The notes below the pieces were generated by a model. That model made no database searches. It was given only the letters and a program-made list of their open reading frames with translations, and was not told where the DNA came from. DNA of 33,437 nt, taken from contig JAZQJG010000050.1 of the NCBI GenBank assembly GCA_045541535.1, positions 1 to 33,437 of the forward strand, given 5' to 3'. The position numbers and the translations under genes are program-made. Positions 7,911 through 15,277 of the stretch are shown here, piece by piece. This DNA comes from Firm-08 sp045541535 (GTDB taxonomy: Bacteria > Bacillota > Clostridia > Oscillospirales > QAKW01). Every line of letters begins with the position of its first letter. Within the stretch, counting starts at the first letter, position 1.

Positions 7911-9464
7911 TTATTTGCAGAGCTCCACGGCGGCGTTGGCGGCGGAAGCGGCATCGCTGGTATAGCAGTCGGCGCCGATCTTTTGGCAGAATTCCTCGTT
8001 GATGGGGGCGCCGCCGATCATAATTTTTACCTTGTCACGGATGCCGGCGGCATCGGCGGCCTTTACGACCTCGGCCATAATATCCATGGTGGTGGTCAGC
8101 AATGCGGAACAGCAGATGACCTGACAGCCCTGCTCAATGGCCGTGTTTACAAAGGTTTCGGGGGCAACGTCAACGCCCAGATCCACAACCTCCAGACCCT
8201 TGCCTTCCATCATCATCTTCACCAGATTTTTGCCGATGTCGTGGAGGTCACCCTGTACAGTGCCGATGCATACCTTACCGTTGGCCTTTACACCGGCGGC
8301 GTTGAGATGGGGCTTCAGGAGCTCGGTACCCATTTTCATGGCGCGGGCGGCCACCAGGACCTCGGGAACGAATACTTCGTTGTTGCGGAATTTTTCGCCG
8401 ATGACGTTCATGCCGTTCAGCAATCCTTCGTCCAGAATATCGGCGGGGGCGCAACCCTCGTCCAGCGCTTTCTGCACCAGTTCTTTAACGATCTTGCTTT
8501 TGCCCTTTTGCAGGTTTTCGGAAATTTCGTTTAAAATGCTCATGATCTTTTCTCCTTCTTTTGAATGATGCGTTATGTGATAATGAATCCGATATTGATG
8601 AGGGGTCATCCCCGTGTGCTCGTGAAAGCTGTGGTAAAAGGAGGGAACGTCCCGTAGACCGCACTGATGGACGATCCGATCCACGGTGTGATCGGTCTCA
8701 CCCAACAGACGGCAGGCGTGCTGCAGACGGATCTGCCGCAAATAATGGGAAAAATGCTCGCCGGTGAATTGCTTGAACAACCGGCTGAGATGAGATTTGC
8801 TGACAAACAGGGTGTCGGCAATGGTCTCCAGGGTCAGATCACTCTCGGTAAAATGCTCCGCCACCATACGCAGGGTGGGGGAGATCAGCCGCCATTCCTT
8901 GGGGGAAAGGTCGGGCAGATTTTGTATGGCGCTGCTGACGTAGCGCCCCAGGGTGATCAGCAGTAAGGACAGATAGGCGCGGGTAGCGTCCTGCCAGTCC
9001 GGTCGTTTGAGGGTGGTCTCTCTGATGATGGCGTCCATCAGATGGGTCACCTTTTGACGGGTATAGCCGTTGAGCAGGGCGTAGGACACGCCGCCGCCCT
9101 CCCGAAAGGCGCCGTAGCAATAGTGGGGGGAGTCCGGATCGGACAACTCTCCCTCCACCCAATCCTTCAGGTCAAAAAACAGGCGGCGCACCTGCAACAT
9201 TTCTCCTTCAGCGGTAAAAAAACCGTGGGCAAGGTCGGGGGGCAACAAATAGATGTCCCCCTCTTTGCAGGGGAGGGCCTGAGTCAGTACCTGATGAATG
9301 CCGCCCCCCTGTTCCACCAGCGCGATCTCCATTACGTCGGCGCTGCTCAGGTGTAACACGGCGTCCTCGTCGTGGCGGGGATGTTCTCGTAAAATGTCGG
9401 TGAAAAAGGGGCCGTCCTGTAACAACTCCTCCTTGGTCCACCGATGTTGATGGTGTTGCATCAT
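7911..9464 (-). CDS. AraC-family regulator joined in frame to a methyltransferase corrinoid-binding protein
   Basis: Residues 1-307 form an AraC regulator: a cupin-like sensor half (KEGDIYLLPPDLAHGF, about 68-83) and two helix-turn-helix units from about 195 to 300 (LETIADTLFVSKSHLSRLF; DRIVHQCGLRDVPSFYHSF). Residues 308-517 form a complete 210-residue MtaC/MtbC/MttC-type corrinoid protein: helical cap (NGMNVIGEKF) and B12-binding Rossmann domain with DLHDIG, where H408 is the expected lower cobalt ligand. No stop codon separates them. A strong ribosome binding site sits before an internal ATG at 8543, so free corrinoid protein is probably made too. ATG 9464 follows the previous gene's TAA directly. 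A dual sensor/methyl-carrier fusion, or a regulator that lost its stop, are both possible. Confidence 0.85.
   Translation of the reverse strand: MMQHHQHRWTKEELLQDGPFFTDILREHPRHDEDAVLHLSSADVMEIALVEQGGGIHQVLTQALPCKEGDIYLLPPDLAHGFFTAEGEMLQVRRLFFDLKDWVEGELSDPDSPHYCYGAFREGGGVSYALLNGYTRQKVTHLMDAIIRETTLKRPDWQDATRAYLSLLLITLGRYVSSAIQNLPDLSPKEWRLISPTLRMVAEHFTESDLTLETIADTLFVSKSHLSRLFKQFTGEHFSHYLRQIRLQHACRLLGETDHTVDRIVHQCGLRDVPSFYHSFHEHTGMTPHQYRIHYHITHHSKEGEKIMSILNEISENLQKGKSKIVKELVQKALDEGCAPADILDEGLLNGMNVIGEKFRNNEVFVPEVLVAARAMKMGTELLKPHLNAAGVKANGKVCIGTVQGDLHDIGKNLVKMMMEGKGLEVVDLGVDVAPETFVNTAIEQGCQVICCSALLTTTMDIMAEVVKAADAAGIRDKVKIMIGGAPINEEFCQKIGADCYTSDAASAANAAVELCK
8541..8557 (-). promoter_or_regulatory. 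Internal ribosome binding site and ATG for the free corrinoid protein
   Basis: On the minus strand AAGGAG is followed by 8 bases and then ATG (8543-8541), in the same frame as the upstream AraC part. Starting here gives a 210-residue protein beginning MSILNEISENLQKG, the usual length and start of stand-alone methyltransferase corrinoid proteins. This supports separate production of the carrier. Confidence 0.75.
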
Positions 9465-10607
9465 TTATTCATCCTTTGTAAAAGGTTTTAATTTTTTGAC
9501 CTCGTCGGCGTAATATTGCACCAACTCAAATTTGCTTCCCGGCATAATGCGGTGATCGGGGCAGGGGATGAAACCACCCAAGGACACCAGCGTTTGCATT
9601 CTTTTCAGTTCTTCGTCCACGGCAGCCTTGTCCTTGCGCAGGCAGGTTTTGTCCATACCGCCCACACCTAATTGGCGCTTTCCAAAGCGTTCTCTGGCAG
9701 GGGCGAATTGATCCCCCCACACACCAACCTCTATGGGAAACAGGACGTTAACGCCGTTCTCGATCCAGGTTTGCTGTATTTTTTCGGTAACACCATCGCA
9801 GTCCAGCGATACGATGTCGATGCCGTGTTTGGCGGCAAGAGCGGTGCGCTTTTTGTAGTGCTCGGCGGCCAATTCATTGAAAAGGTCGGGAGAGAGCAGT
9901 GGCCCGTTTTTAAAGCAAATGTCCTCCCAAAAATGGATAAAGTCAAACTTGGCGCCCGTTTCCAGAATAGCCTCCACGCATTTGTACTGCATATCGGCAT
10001 AGGTATTGACAATGTCGGCAAAGAGCTCTTCGTCCTCGTCGTACATCAGATAACTCATACCCAACACGGTGGTGTAGTTGCGGATCTCTCCCAACACACT
10101 GCCCACGTGCAATCCCACGGGAATGTCCCAACGGCGCTCCTCGTTGAAGTTTTTATATTGCTCGGGGTTAATACGGGCAAGATCAAACTGCATCCGGGGC
10201 AAAAACAACTCTTCAAAGGCCACTCTGTCCTTGAGCAGATAATCATCCTCCGAGGGAATGGAGCTCAGTCCGGGCTTGATACGCTCAATGGTACCGTTGG
10301 TGGTCTGGATACGGCGGGTGCCGTCAGGCAGCGTTTCCAGCACCTTTTCCTCAAAGGCGGGGAACAGTCGCATATTTGCTTTTCTTCCGGCGCCGCCGGC
10401 CGCCCAGTTAAAGTCCCAGCCCAGGATCTTGTCCAGCTCTTCATCGGCGGGGGCGCGGTCACGCCAACCGTCCACCAGATCACGGGAGATGTGGCCCTGT
10501 TCGGCCCATTCGGCAAGCAGCTCTTTCCAATAACCAAAATGCACCGCCGGCACACGGTCTACGTTTTCATAGTGTAAAATATTGAGCGCGCGTTCCCGAT
10601 TGTTCAT
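9465..10607 (-). CDS. Uroporphyrinogen decarboxylase-family protein (D), first gene of the corrinoid operon
   Basis: This 380-residue URO-D-fold protein starts MNNRERALNILHYENVDRVP, a typical opening of this group. Further marks are DFIHFWEDICFKNGPLLSPDLF and VSLDCDG (about residue 270), with a C-terminal GGFIPCPDHRIMPG. The motif pair has Cys in both DCDG and PCPDH, but the His of the MtaA H-x-C motif is replaced by Leu. ATG 10607 has GGAGG 8 bases upstream, preferred over an ATG-like start 15 bases earlier that lies inside that site. It opens the operon, 34 bp below the predicted -10 box. Probable role: a methyltransferase component with specificity unknown. Confidence 0.82.
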   Translation of the reverse strand: MNNRERALNILHYENVDRVPAVHFGYWKELLAEWAEQGHISRDLVDGWRDRAPADEELDKILGWDFNWAAGGAGRKANMRLFPAFEEKVLETLPDGTRRIQTTNGTIERIKPGLSSIPSEDDYLLKDRVAFEELFLPRMQFDLARINPEQYKNFNEERRWDIPVGLHVGSVLGEIRNYTTVLGMSYLMYDEDEELFADIVNTYADMQYKCVEAILETGAKFDFIHFWEDICFKNGPLLSPDLFNELAAEHYKKRTALAAKHGIDIVSLDCDGVTEKIQQTWIENGVNVLFPIEVGVWGDQFAPARERFGKRQLGVGGMDKTCLRKDKAAVDEELKRMQTLVSLGGFIPCPDHRIMPGSKFELVQYYADEVKKLKPFTKDE

Positions 10608-10640
10608 TGCATACGCCTCCATAATAGTATTGTTATTTAC

Positions 10641-10669
10641 ATTTTAGCAAACAAAGGCGGTGGAGTAAA
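10641..10669 (-). promoter_or_regulatory. Promoter of the corrinoid operon
   Basis: On the minus strand TTTACT (10664-10669), a 17-base spacer and TAAAAT (10641-10646) with an extended TGC just before the -10 box. It lies 34 bp above ATG 10607. I see no cobalamin riboswitch between here and the gene, so control is more likely through one of the two AraC proteins. Confidence 0.65.
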
Positions 10670-10744
10670 TAGGGATTTCGTGATTTGTCACCCGCCCCCT
10701 GCAACAAAACCATAGAATTTTTTCAAAACCTCTCTTTATATTAA

Positions 10745-11018
10745 GGGCGGTGCTCTGCAGAGATCAACCGGTTTTTGCCTGTAAATTTTCCCCGCCATCT
10801 CGTCAAAAGCCTCGGAATACGTCAGTATTCCTACGTTTTTGACTTCGCCGCAAACAAAATTTCCTATCCAAAAACTGCCTTCGGCACTTAAAAACGAGAT
10901 ATTTTTGTCATAGACAAGAAAAAACACCGCAATAATGCTAACGCATATTGCGGTGTTTTGACGTAGTATAGGGCGAAAATAGCCGTTTTTAAGCGGATTT
11001 ATCTCTGTGGAGCACCGC
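10745..11018. mobile_element. MITE-like non-coding repeat with terminal inverted repeats
   Basis: The element is about 274 bp. Its ends are inverted copies of a 20-base sequence starting GGGCGGTGCTC and ending AGAGAT, with 18 of 20 positions matching. The 10742-10896 half matches 1-155 in reverse orientation with one mismatch. It contains a terminator-like hairpin and no plausible protein; a 95-codon frame across it is repeat sequence read as protein. I see no clear target-site duplication (flanks TATATTAA and CAACCAAG). A MITE mobilised by an absent transposase is the best reading; a REP-like repeat is the alternative. Confidence 0.65.
10921..10959 (-). terminator. Intrinsic terminator inside the MITE, downstream of the AraC gene
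   Basis: The stem CACCGCAATA/ATTGCGGTG with an inner ATGC/GCAT pairing is followed on the minus strand by six T. It stands about 95 bp past the AraC stop (11053), and would end its transcript before the corrinoid operon promoter. Four A/T bases on the other side could give weaker function on the plus strand. Confidence 0.8.
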
Positions 11019-11052
11019 CCCAACCAAGTCGAGGTTTTTCGGTATTTTTGTT

Positions 11053-11856
11053 TTAATATCCGTTTTGAGAGTGTAGGTCGGCAAGATAGGCTTTGGGGGA
11101 GCGCCCCATCTCACCGGAGAAGACCTTGGAAAAATACAGCGGATCGGAAAAACCGGACAAAAAGGCCACGTTTTTCACCGAGGTGACCCCGTTTTCCATC
11201 AACAGGGCGGCGTGCTTGATGCGCATCAGCCGCAGATAGGCGGAAAAGTTCATACCGAATTGCCGTTTAAAGGCGTGGGAAAGGTATTTTTCATTATAGC
11301 CCAACGCTTGGGCCACCTGCCCCAGACTGACCTCCTGTTCGGTAAAATGTTGCTCCAGATAGCCCAGCACTCGGGCGGTAAAATCGTCGGCGGCGGGACG
11401 GCTGCTTTTCAGCTTGGAGAGGGAGTAGAGCACCAGACTTTCGCTGAGCAGATCCACGTTTTCCTCGTCTGCCCGCATCAGGGAATCCTGCCACAGGGGC
11501 AGCAGATGGCCCATCCCCTCCCACAGACATTGGGCGGGGGAGATGCCGAAACGGCGAAACAGTTCTTCACTGCGCCCGCCCTCAAAGGTGATGTACAGAT
11601 ATTGCAGTCCCTCGGTATTTTCAATGGAAAAGGGGGAGCCGGCAAAGGTGAAAAACAGATTTCCCGCCCCAAGGGACAGGACAGTCTCCCCCTGTAACAG
11701 TCGCCCTTCCCCTTGGGCCACCAGATAGACGGCGTTGAGCCCCAAGGTGTGTCGGGGGGCGGAGGGGGGCGCCTTTTGTTCAAATACAAAGTCACGGGTG
11801 GTCAGGGTCTCCGCCCGTGGGTTGGTGATAAATTTACAGATATTGTCGCTAAACAT
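11053..11856 (-). CDS. AraC-family transcriptional regulator
   Basis: This 267-residue protein has an N-terminal cupin sensor domain (NAVYLVAQGEGRLLQGE, LSLGAGNLFFTFAGSPFSIEN) and a C-terminal AraC DNA-binding domain (residues about 165-265) with SLGQVAQALGYNEKYLSHAFKRQFG and the second helix VKNVAFLSGFSDPLYFSKVF. Members usually bind a sugar or other small ligand and activate nearby genes. ATG 11856 is chosen for AAAGGAGG 10 bases upstream. It is transcribed divergently from the NIF3/PHP/GH20/MATE operon with 164 bp between the starts, and it also lies upstream of the corrinoid operon; the divergent operon is the likelier target. Confidence 0.88.
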   Translation of the reverse strand: MFSDNICKFITNPRAETLTTRDFVFEQKAPPSAPRHTLGLNAVYLVAQGEGRLLQGETVLSLGAGNLFFTFAGSPFSIENTEGLQYLYITFEGGRSEELFRRFGISPAQCLWEGMGHLLPLWQDSLMRADEENVDLLSESLVLYSLSKLKSSRPAADDFTARVLGYLEQHFTEQEVSLGQVAQALGYNEKYLSHAFKRQFGMNFSAYLRLMRIKHAALLMENGVTSVKNVAFLSGFSDPLYFSKVFSGEMGRSPKAYLADLHSQNGY

Positions 11857-11881
11857 TTGCCTTTTTCCTCCTTTTGTCCTC

Positions 11882-11909
11882 ATTGTAGCATATTTTGAAA
11901 AAAAGACAA
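11882..11909 (-). promoter_or_regulatory. Promoter of the divergent AraC gene
   Basis: On the minus strand TTGTCT (11904-11909), a 16-base spacer and TACAAT (11882-11887) with an extended TGC. The start codon is 26 bp further on. Confidence 0.65.
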
Positions 11910-11961
11910 CTTATTTTTATATTTTTATGGAATTTTTCCACCGACAGGGCGGCGGTTTTAC

Positions 11962-11990
11962 TTGCCAAAAAAGACCGAAAAGTGTATGAT
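11962..11990 (+). promoter_or_regulatory. Promoter of the NIF3-PHP-HAD-GH20-MATE operon
   Basis: TTGCCA (11962-11967), 17 bases, TATGAT (11985-11990), followed 30 bp later by the first ATG. The 52 bp between this and the divergent AraC promoter leave room for a shared operator. Confidence 0.7.
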
Positions 11991-12020
11991 ATAAGGAGAA
12001 ATCAGGAAAGGGCGAGGGAA

Positions 12021-12797
12021 ATGAAGGCAAGAGAGATCATGGAGGGCTTGTTCGCACTGGCAGAGCCCGGCGATTATACGGATAGCTGTGACACCTGCAA
12101 GGCGGGAGACCCCGACAGAGAGGTCAGCCGCGTGGCGGTGGCTATGTTCGGCACCCCCGAGGTATTAAAGGCGGCCGCCCGTTGGGGAGCAGAGTTGCTC
12201 ATCCTTCACGAACCCCTTTACTATAATCATATGGATCATCATTCCGAAGAAGCCGTTGAGAGGGAAAAGCGGGCATTGGTGGAGCAAACGGGGCTGACCC
12301 TTTGGCGCTATCACGATCACACCCACGCCACCCGTCCCGATATCATTGCCGCAGGGCAACTGCGGGCCTTGGATCTGGCGGGGGAGATGGTGCTTACGGG
12401 GGACTTTGATCGGGTGGAATTTATCCTGAAAGAGGCGATGACCCCCTTGGAGCTGAAAGCCCGTATGGAAGAAAAATGGGGACTGCAAAATATTCGTTTG
12501 TGTGGCACGCGGGAGACGCCCTGTCGGCGCATTTCCTGTATGTTCGGCGCCCCCGGCAAGGCGGCCTTTGCCCGCTTGCAGGAGCCGGATTGTGAGATGA
12601 TGCTCATCGGTGAGGCCACCGAGTGGTCCATGGCCGAATATGCCAGAGACGCCCATCAGTTGGGACATACCAAAGCCCTTTTTATTCTGGGCCACGAGGG
12701 CAGTGAGCGGGAAGGAATGGTTTATACCGCGCAACTGTTGCGGGAGATGTATCCCGAGCTGAGGGTGGAATATTTTGAAAGCGGAGAAGTGTATTGA
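12021..12797 (+). CDS. NIF3-like (GTP cyclohydrolase I type 2-like) metal-binding protein
   Basis: This 258-residue protein has the NIF3 (DUF34) layout. An N-terminal metal motif reads LLILHEPLYYNHMDHH (about residues 57-72), where family members have LIxHHP. A C-terminal match reads LFILGHEGSEREGM (near 225-238), equivalent to the GDxGHxxSE motif. NIF3 proteins are widespread di-metal proteins whose reaction is unsettled. ATG 12021 is used because GAGGGA stands just before it; the frame stays open further up but has no site. Gene order (first in an operon with phosphoesterases and a hexosaminidase) suggests a hydrolytic role on a sugar or nucleotide derivative. Confidence 0.75.
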   Translation: MKAREIMEGLFALAEPGDYTDSCDTCKAGDPDREVSRVAVAMFGTPEVLKAAARWGAELLILHEPLYYNHMDHHSEEAVEREKRALVEQTGLTLWRYHDHTHATRPDIIAAGQLRALDLAGEMVLTGDFDRVEFILKEAMTPLELKARMEEKWGLQNIRLCGTRETPCRRISCMFGAPGKAAFARLQEPDCEMMLIGEATEWSMAEYARDAHQLGHTKALFILGHEGSEREGMVYTAQLLREMYPELRVEYFESGEVY

Positions 12798-12798
12798 A

Positions 12799-13719
12799 GT
12801 GAGTTTTGTTGATCTGCATATTCATACGCCCCATTCCGACGGCACCCTGTCGGTGGCCGGGGTGTTACAAGCGGCCCAGGAGCTGGGGCTGTCCCACCTT
12901 GCCATCAGTGATCACAATACGGTGAGCGCCTATGGAGAGCTGGCGGCCTGCCGCCATCTTTTTTCCGGCGCCGTGATCCCCGCCGTGGAGCTGACCACCA
13001 CCTATCAAGGGGAGGTGGTGGAGGTGCTGGGCTATGGCATTGATCCGGGGATCATCGCCCCCTTTACCACCACCGCCTATATGGACAACAATACCCGCCG
13101 TATTTATGAGGCGGGGCAGATCACCCGGGCTTTGCTTGCCAAGGGCGTGCGGCTGGGGGAGGAACTGGTACGGCAGATGTGTGAGGATCCGGAGAACTTG
13201 GATCCCGGGTTTCATCACGTCGGCTGTCGTCCCTTTTTGCTGGCGGAAATGCGCAAATACCCCGAAAACGCCGCCTTTTTTAAAGATAAAAAAGAGTATG
13301 CGGAAATGAGTGCCGCCGTTTTTGCCCGTAACTATCTGTTCAACCCCGCCACGGCGCTCTACGTGGATACTTCTTCCCTTTATCCTTCTATGGAATCGGT
13401 AATAGAACGGATTCACGGGGCAGGGGGACTGGCCTTTCTCGCCCATCCCTTCGTCTATTCCCCTTCGGTGGTGGCCGCCTTGGATGAACTGGTGGCCGAA
13501 TACGGGCCCGATGGGCTGGAGTGCCACTACGGCACCTTTACCGAGGAACAAAAAGAATTTTTGAGTACGTACTGTGATGGGCAGGGTCTGTACAAAAGCG
13601 GGGGCAGTGACTTCCACGGATTGGACGCCCGTCCCGGCAATCCCATGGGACAGTCGGCGGGAGCGCCCATCCCCGCCTCCCTTATGGAGCCTTGGCTCAG
13701 AAAGGTAAAAACTCTATGA
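12799..13719 (+). CDS. PHP-domain metal-dependent phosphoesterase (first of a tandem pair)
   Basis: This 306-residue PHP protein shows all family motifs: DLHIHTPHSDG at residues 5-15, AISDHNTVSAY (about 38), the E of PAVEL, FLAHPFVY (about 220) and SGGSDFHG (about 275). PHP enzymes are tri-metal phosphohydrolases acting on small phosphates or nucleotides. The GTG at 12799, one base after the NIF3 stop and 8 bases after GGAGAAG, is chosen because it places the HxH motif right at the N-terminus as in relatives; a TTG at 12775 would overlap NIF3 by 23 bases. About half of its residues match the next gene by eye, so they arose by duplication. Substrate unknown. Confidence 0.83.
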   Translation: MSFVDLHIHTPHSDGTLSVAGVLQAAQELGLSHLAISDHNTVSAYGELAACRHLFSGAVIPAVELTTTYQGEVVEVLGYGIDPGIIAPFTTTAYMDNNTRRIYEAGQITRALLAKGVRLGEELVRQMCEDPENLDPGFHHVGCRPFLLAEMRKYPENAAFFKDKKEYAEMSAAVFARNYLFNPATALYVDTSSLYPSMESVIERIHGAGGLAFLAHPFVYSPSVVAALDELVAEYGPDGLECHYGTFTEEQKEFLSTYCDGQGLYKSGGSDFHGLDARPGNPMGQSAGAPIPASLMEPWLRKVKTL

Positions 13720-14639
13720 AATATATTGATCTTCATTCTCATACCAACCATTCCGACGGCGTTTGCTCCGTGTCGGAGGTACTACAAACGGCGCAAGCGG
13801 CGGCATTGGATCTTTTGGCCCTTTCCGACCACAATTCGGTGGAGGCGTATAAGGAGCTTGCTTCTTGCCGTCATCTGTTTTCCGGCGCTATCCTGCCTGC
13901 CACCGAGCTGAGCGTAAGCTACCGCGGAGAACTGGTCGAGGTGCTGGGCTATGGCATCGATCTGAAGGCTATGGACGCCTATATCAGCGCCCATTATATG
14001 TCCCTTTTGGAGAAAAAAATTGCGGAGGCAAAGCTGCTTGCCAAGGAATTGCCCCGTAAAGGGGTCAAGCTGTCTTCGGAGTTTGTGGAAATGATGACCA
14101 ACCGTCCCACGGAAATGCCTCAGTTTTCCACCTACGGCTCCAGGCCCGCGTTTTTGGACGAGTTGCGCCGATTCCCCGAAAACGCGCGCTTCTTTGCAAG
14201 TGCAGAGGAGTTTTACGGGATGGACCGTCACCGTTGGTTCCGCCATTACCTTGCCAATCCCAAAAGCGAGCTTTACGTGGATCAAACGATATTTTTCCCC
14301 ACACTGGCGCAGGCGACGGAGGAGATTCACCGTCAGGGAGGTCTGGCCTTTTTAGCACATATTTTTGTTTATTCGCCCGGTATTGTGGAGATGCTGGACG
14401 ATCTGAGAGAAAATCACGGATTGGACGGATTGGAGTGTCATTACGGTACCTTTACCAAAGAACAAAAGCAGTTTTTATGCGACTACTGCGATCAAAACGG
14501 GTTGTTTAAAAGCGGCGGCAGTGACTATCACGGGCTGTCCTTCCGCCCCAACAATCATATGGGGCGTTCGGCAGGGGAGAAAATCAAGTTTTCCCTCATC
14601 GCCCCTTGGTTTGAAAAGGTGGAGGATCAACTGATATGA
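13716..14639 (+). CDS. PHP-domain metal-dependent phosphoesterase (second of a tandem pair)
   Basis: This 307-residue paralogue of the preceding gene starts MKYIDLHSHTNHSDG and keeps the metal motifs LSDHNSVEAY, TEL, FLAH and SGGSDYHG. The third motif reads AHIFVY instead of AHPFVY; the His is retained. The two differ most in the middle (about residues 95-200), which in PHP proteins shapes the substrate pocket, so they may act on different compounds or form a heteromer. ATG 13716 overlaps the previous stop as ATGA, a sign of translational coupling. Confidence 0.83.
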   Translation: MKYIDLHSHTNHSDGVCSVSEVLQTAQAAALDLLALSDHNSVEAYKELASCRHLFSGAILPATELSVSYRGELVEVLGYGIDLKAMDAYISAHYMSLLEKKIAEAKLLAKELPRKGVKLSSEFVEMMTNRPTEMPQFSTYGSRPAFLDELRRFPENARFFASAEEFYGMDRHRWFRHYLANPKSELYVDQTIFFPTLAQATEEIHRQGGLAFLAHIFVYSPGIVEMLDDLRENHGLDGLECHYGTFTKEQKQFLCDYCDQNGLFKSGGSDYHGLSFRPNNHMGRSAGEKIKFSLIAPWFEKVEDQLI

Positions 14640-15265
14640 AAACCTATTTGTTTGATTTTGACGGCACCCTGATGGATTCTATGGAGCGTTGGGGGGATAC
14701 CGTTTTGCAGGTACTCCGAGAGCAAGGTCTGCAAGAGGAGGAGGGGATCTTGCGCACCCTTACCCCCTTGGGCTATGTGGGCTCCGCCCGTCTGTACAAG
14801 GAGATGGGCGCCGCCGATTCGGTGGAGCAAATGGTGGAGCGAATGAGGGAACTGGCCGCCTATGAATATGCCCACAACGTCTACGTTAAGGCAGGGGTAA
14901 AGGACTACCTGCAACGCTTAAAGGCCGAGGGCGCCTCTCTCAACATTCTCACCGCCTCTCCCCACACCTCGGTGGATCCATGCTTAAAGCACAACGGTAT
15001 TTTTGACCTGTTTGAAAACATTTGGACGGTGGATGATTTTGCTTTAACCAAGTCCCAACCCGAAATTTATCATGCCGCCGCAGAGCGGCTGGGCTGTGGG
15101 GTGGAGGAGATCCTCTTTTTTGACGACAATATCATCGCCCTGCAAACCGCCCAAAAAGCGGGCTGTGTTACGGTGGGGGTCTACGACGCCTCCTCCGCAG
15201 GGGACACCCCCGCCATCCGTGAGACGGTGGACACCTATATTCAAAGCTTTGAAGAATTGTTATAA
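14636..15265 (+). CDS. HAD-superfamily hydrolase (phosphatase)
   Basis: This 209-residue protein has the HAD motifs: FDFDGTLMDS (nucleophile D8, acid D10), ILTASP (motif II), the Lys of TKSQPEIYHAA (motif III) and FFDDNIIAL (motif IV). A helical cap between residues 15 and 80 makes it a subclass I phosphatase of the phosphoglycolate or sugar-phosphate phosphatase type. The start overlaps the PHP stop as ATGA. In this operon it probably dephosphorylates a sugar or glycerol-phosphate intermediate; the exact substrate cannot be told. Confidence 0.85.
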   Translation: MKTYLFDFDGTLMDSMERWGDTVLQVLREQGLQEEEGILRTLTPLGYVGSARLYKEMGAADSVEQMVERMRELAAYEYAHNVYVKAGVKDYLQRLKAEGASLNILTASPHTSVDPCLKHNGIFDLFENIWTVDDFALTKSQPEIYHAAAERLGCGVEEILFFDDNIIALQTAQKAGCVTVGVYDASSAGDTPAIRETVDTYIQSFEELL

Positions 15266-15277
15266 AGGAGAACGGCT

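Noticed and set aside
6204..8534. A 776-codon plus-strand open frame
   Set aside because: It lies antisense to the MtaA-like gene, URO-D C and the corrinoid module, whose motifs, RBSs and operon spacing are clear. The frame is open only because of codon bias on the other strand, and it matches no family.
10608..10744. Cobalamin riboswitch upstream of the corrinoid operon
   Set aside because: The leader below the promoter is only about 30 nt. I see no B12-box-like element or matching long structure.
10736..11023. A 95-codon minus-strand frame across the MITE
   Set aside because: The same peptide can be read from the copy at 1-155. It has no RBS and follows the repeat, so it is a translated repeat, not a gene.
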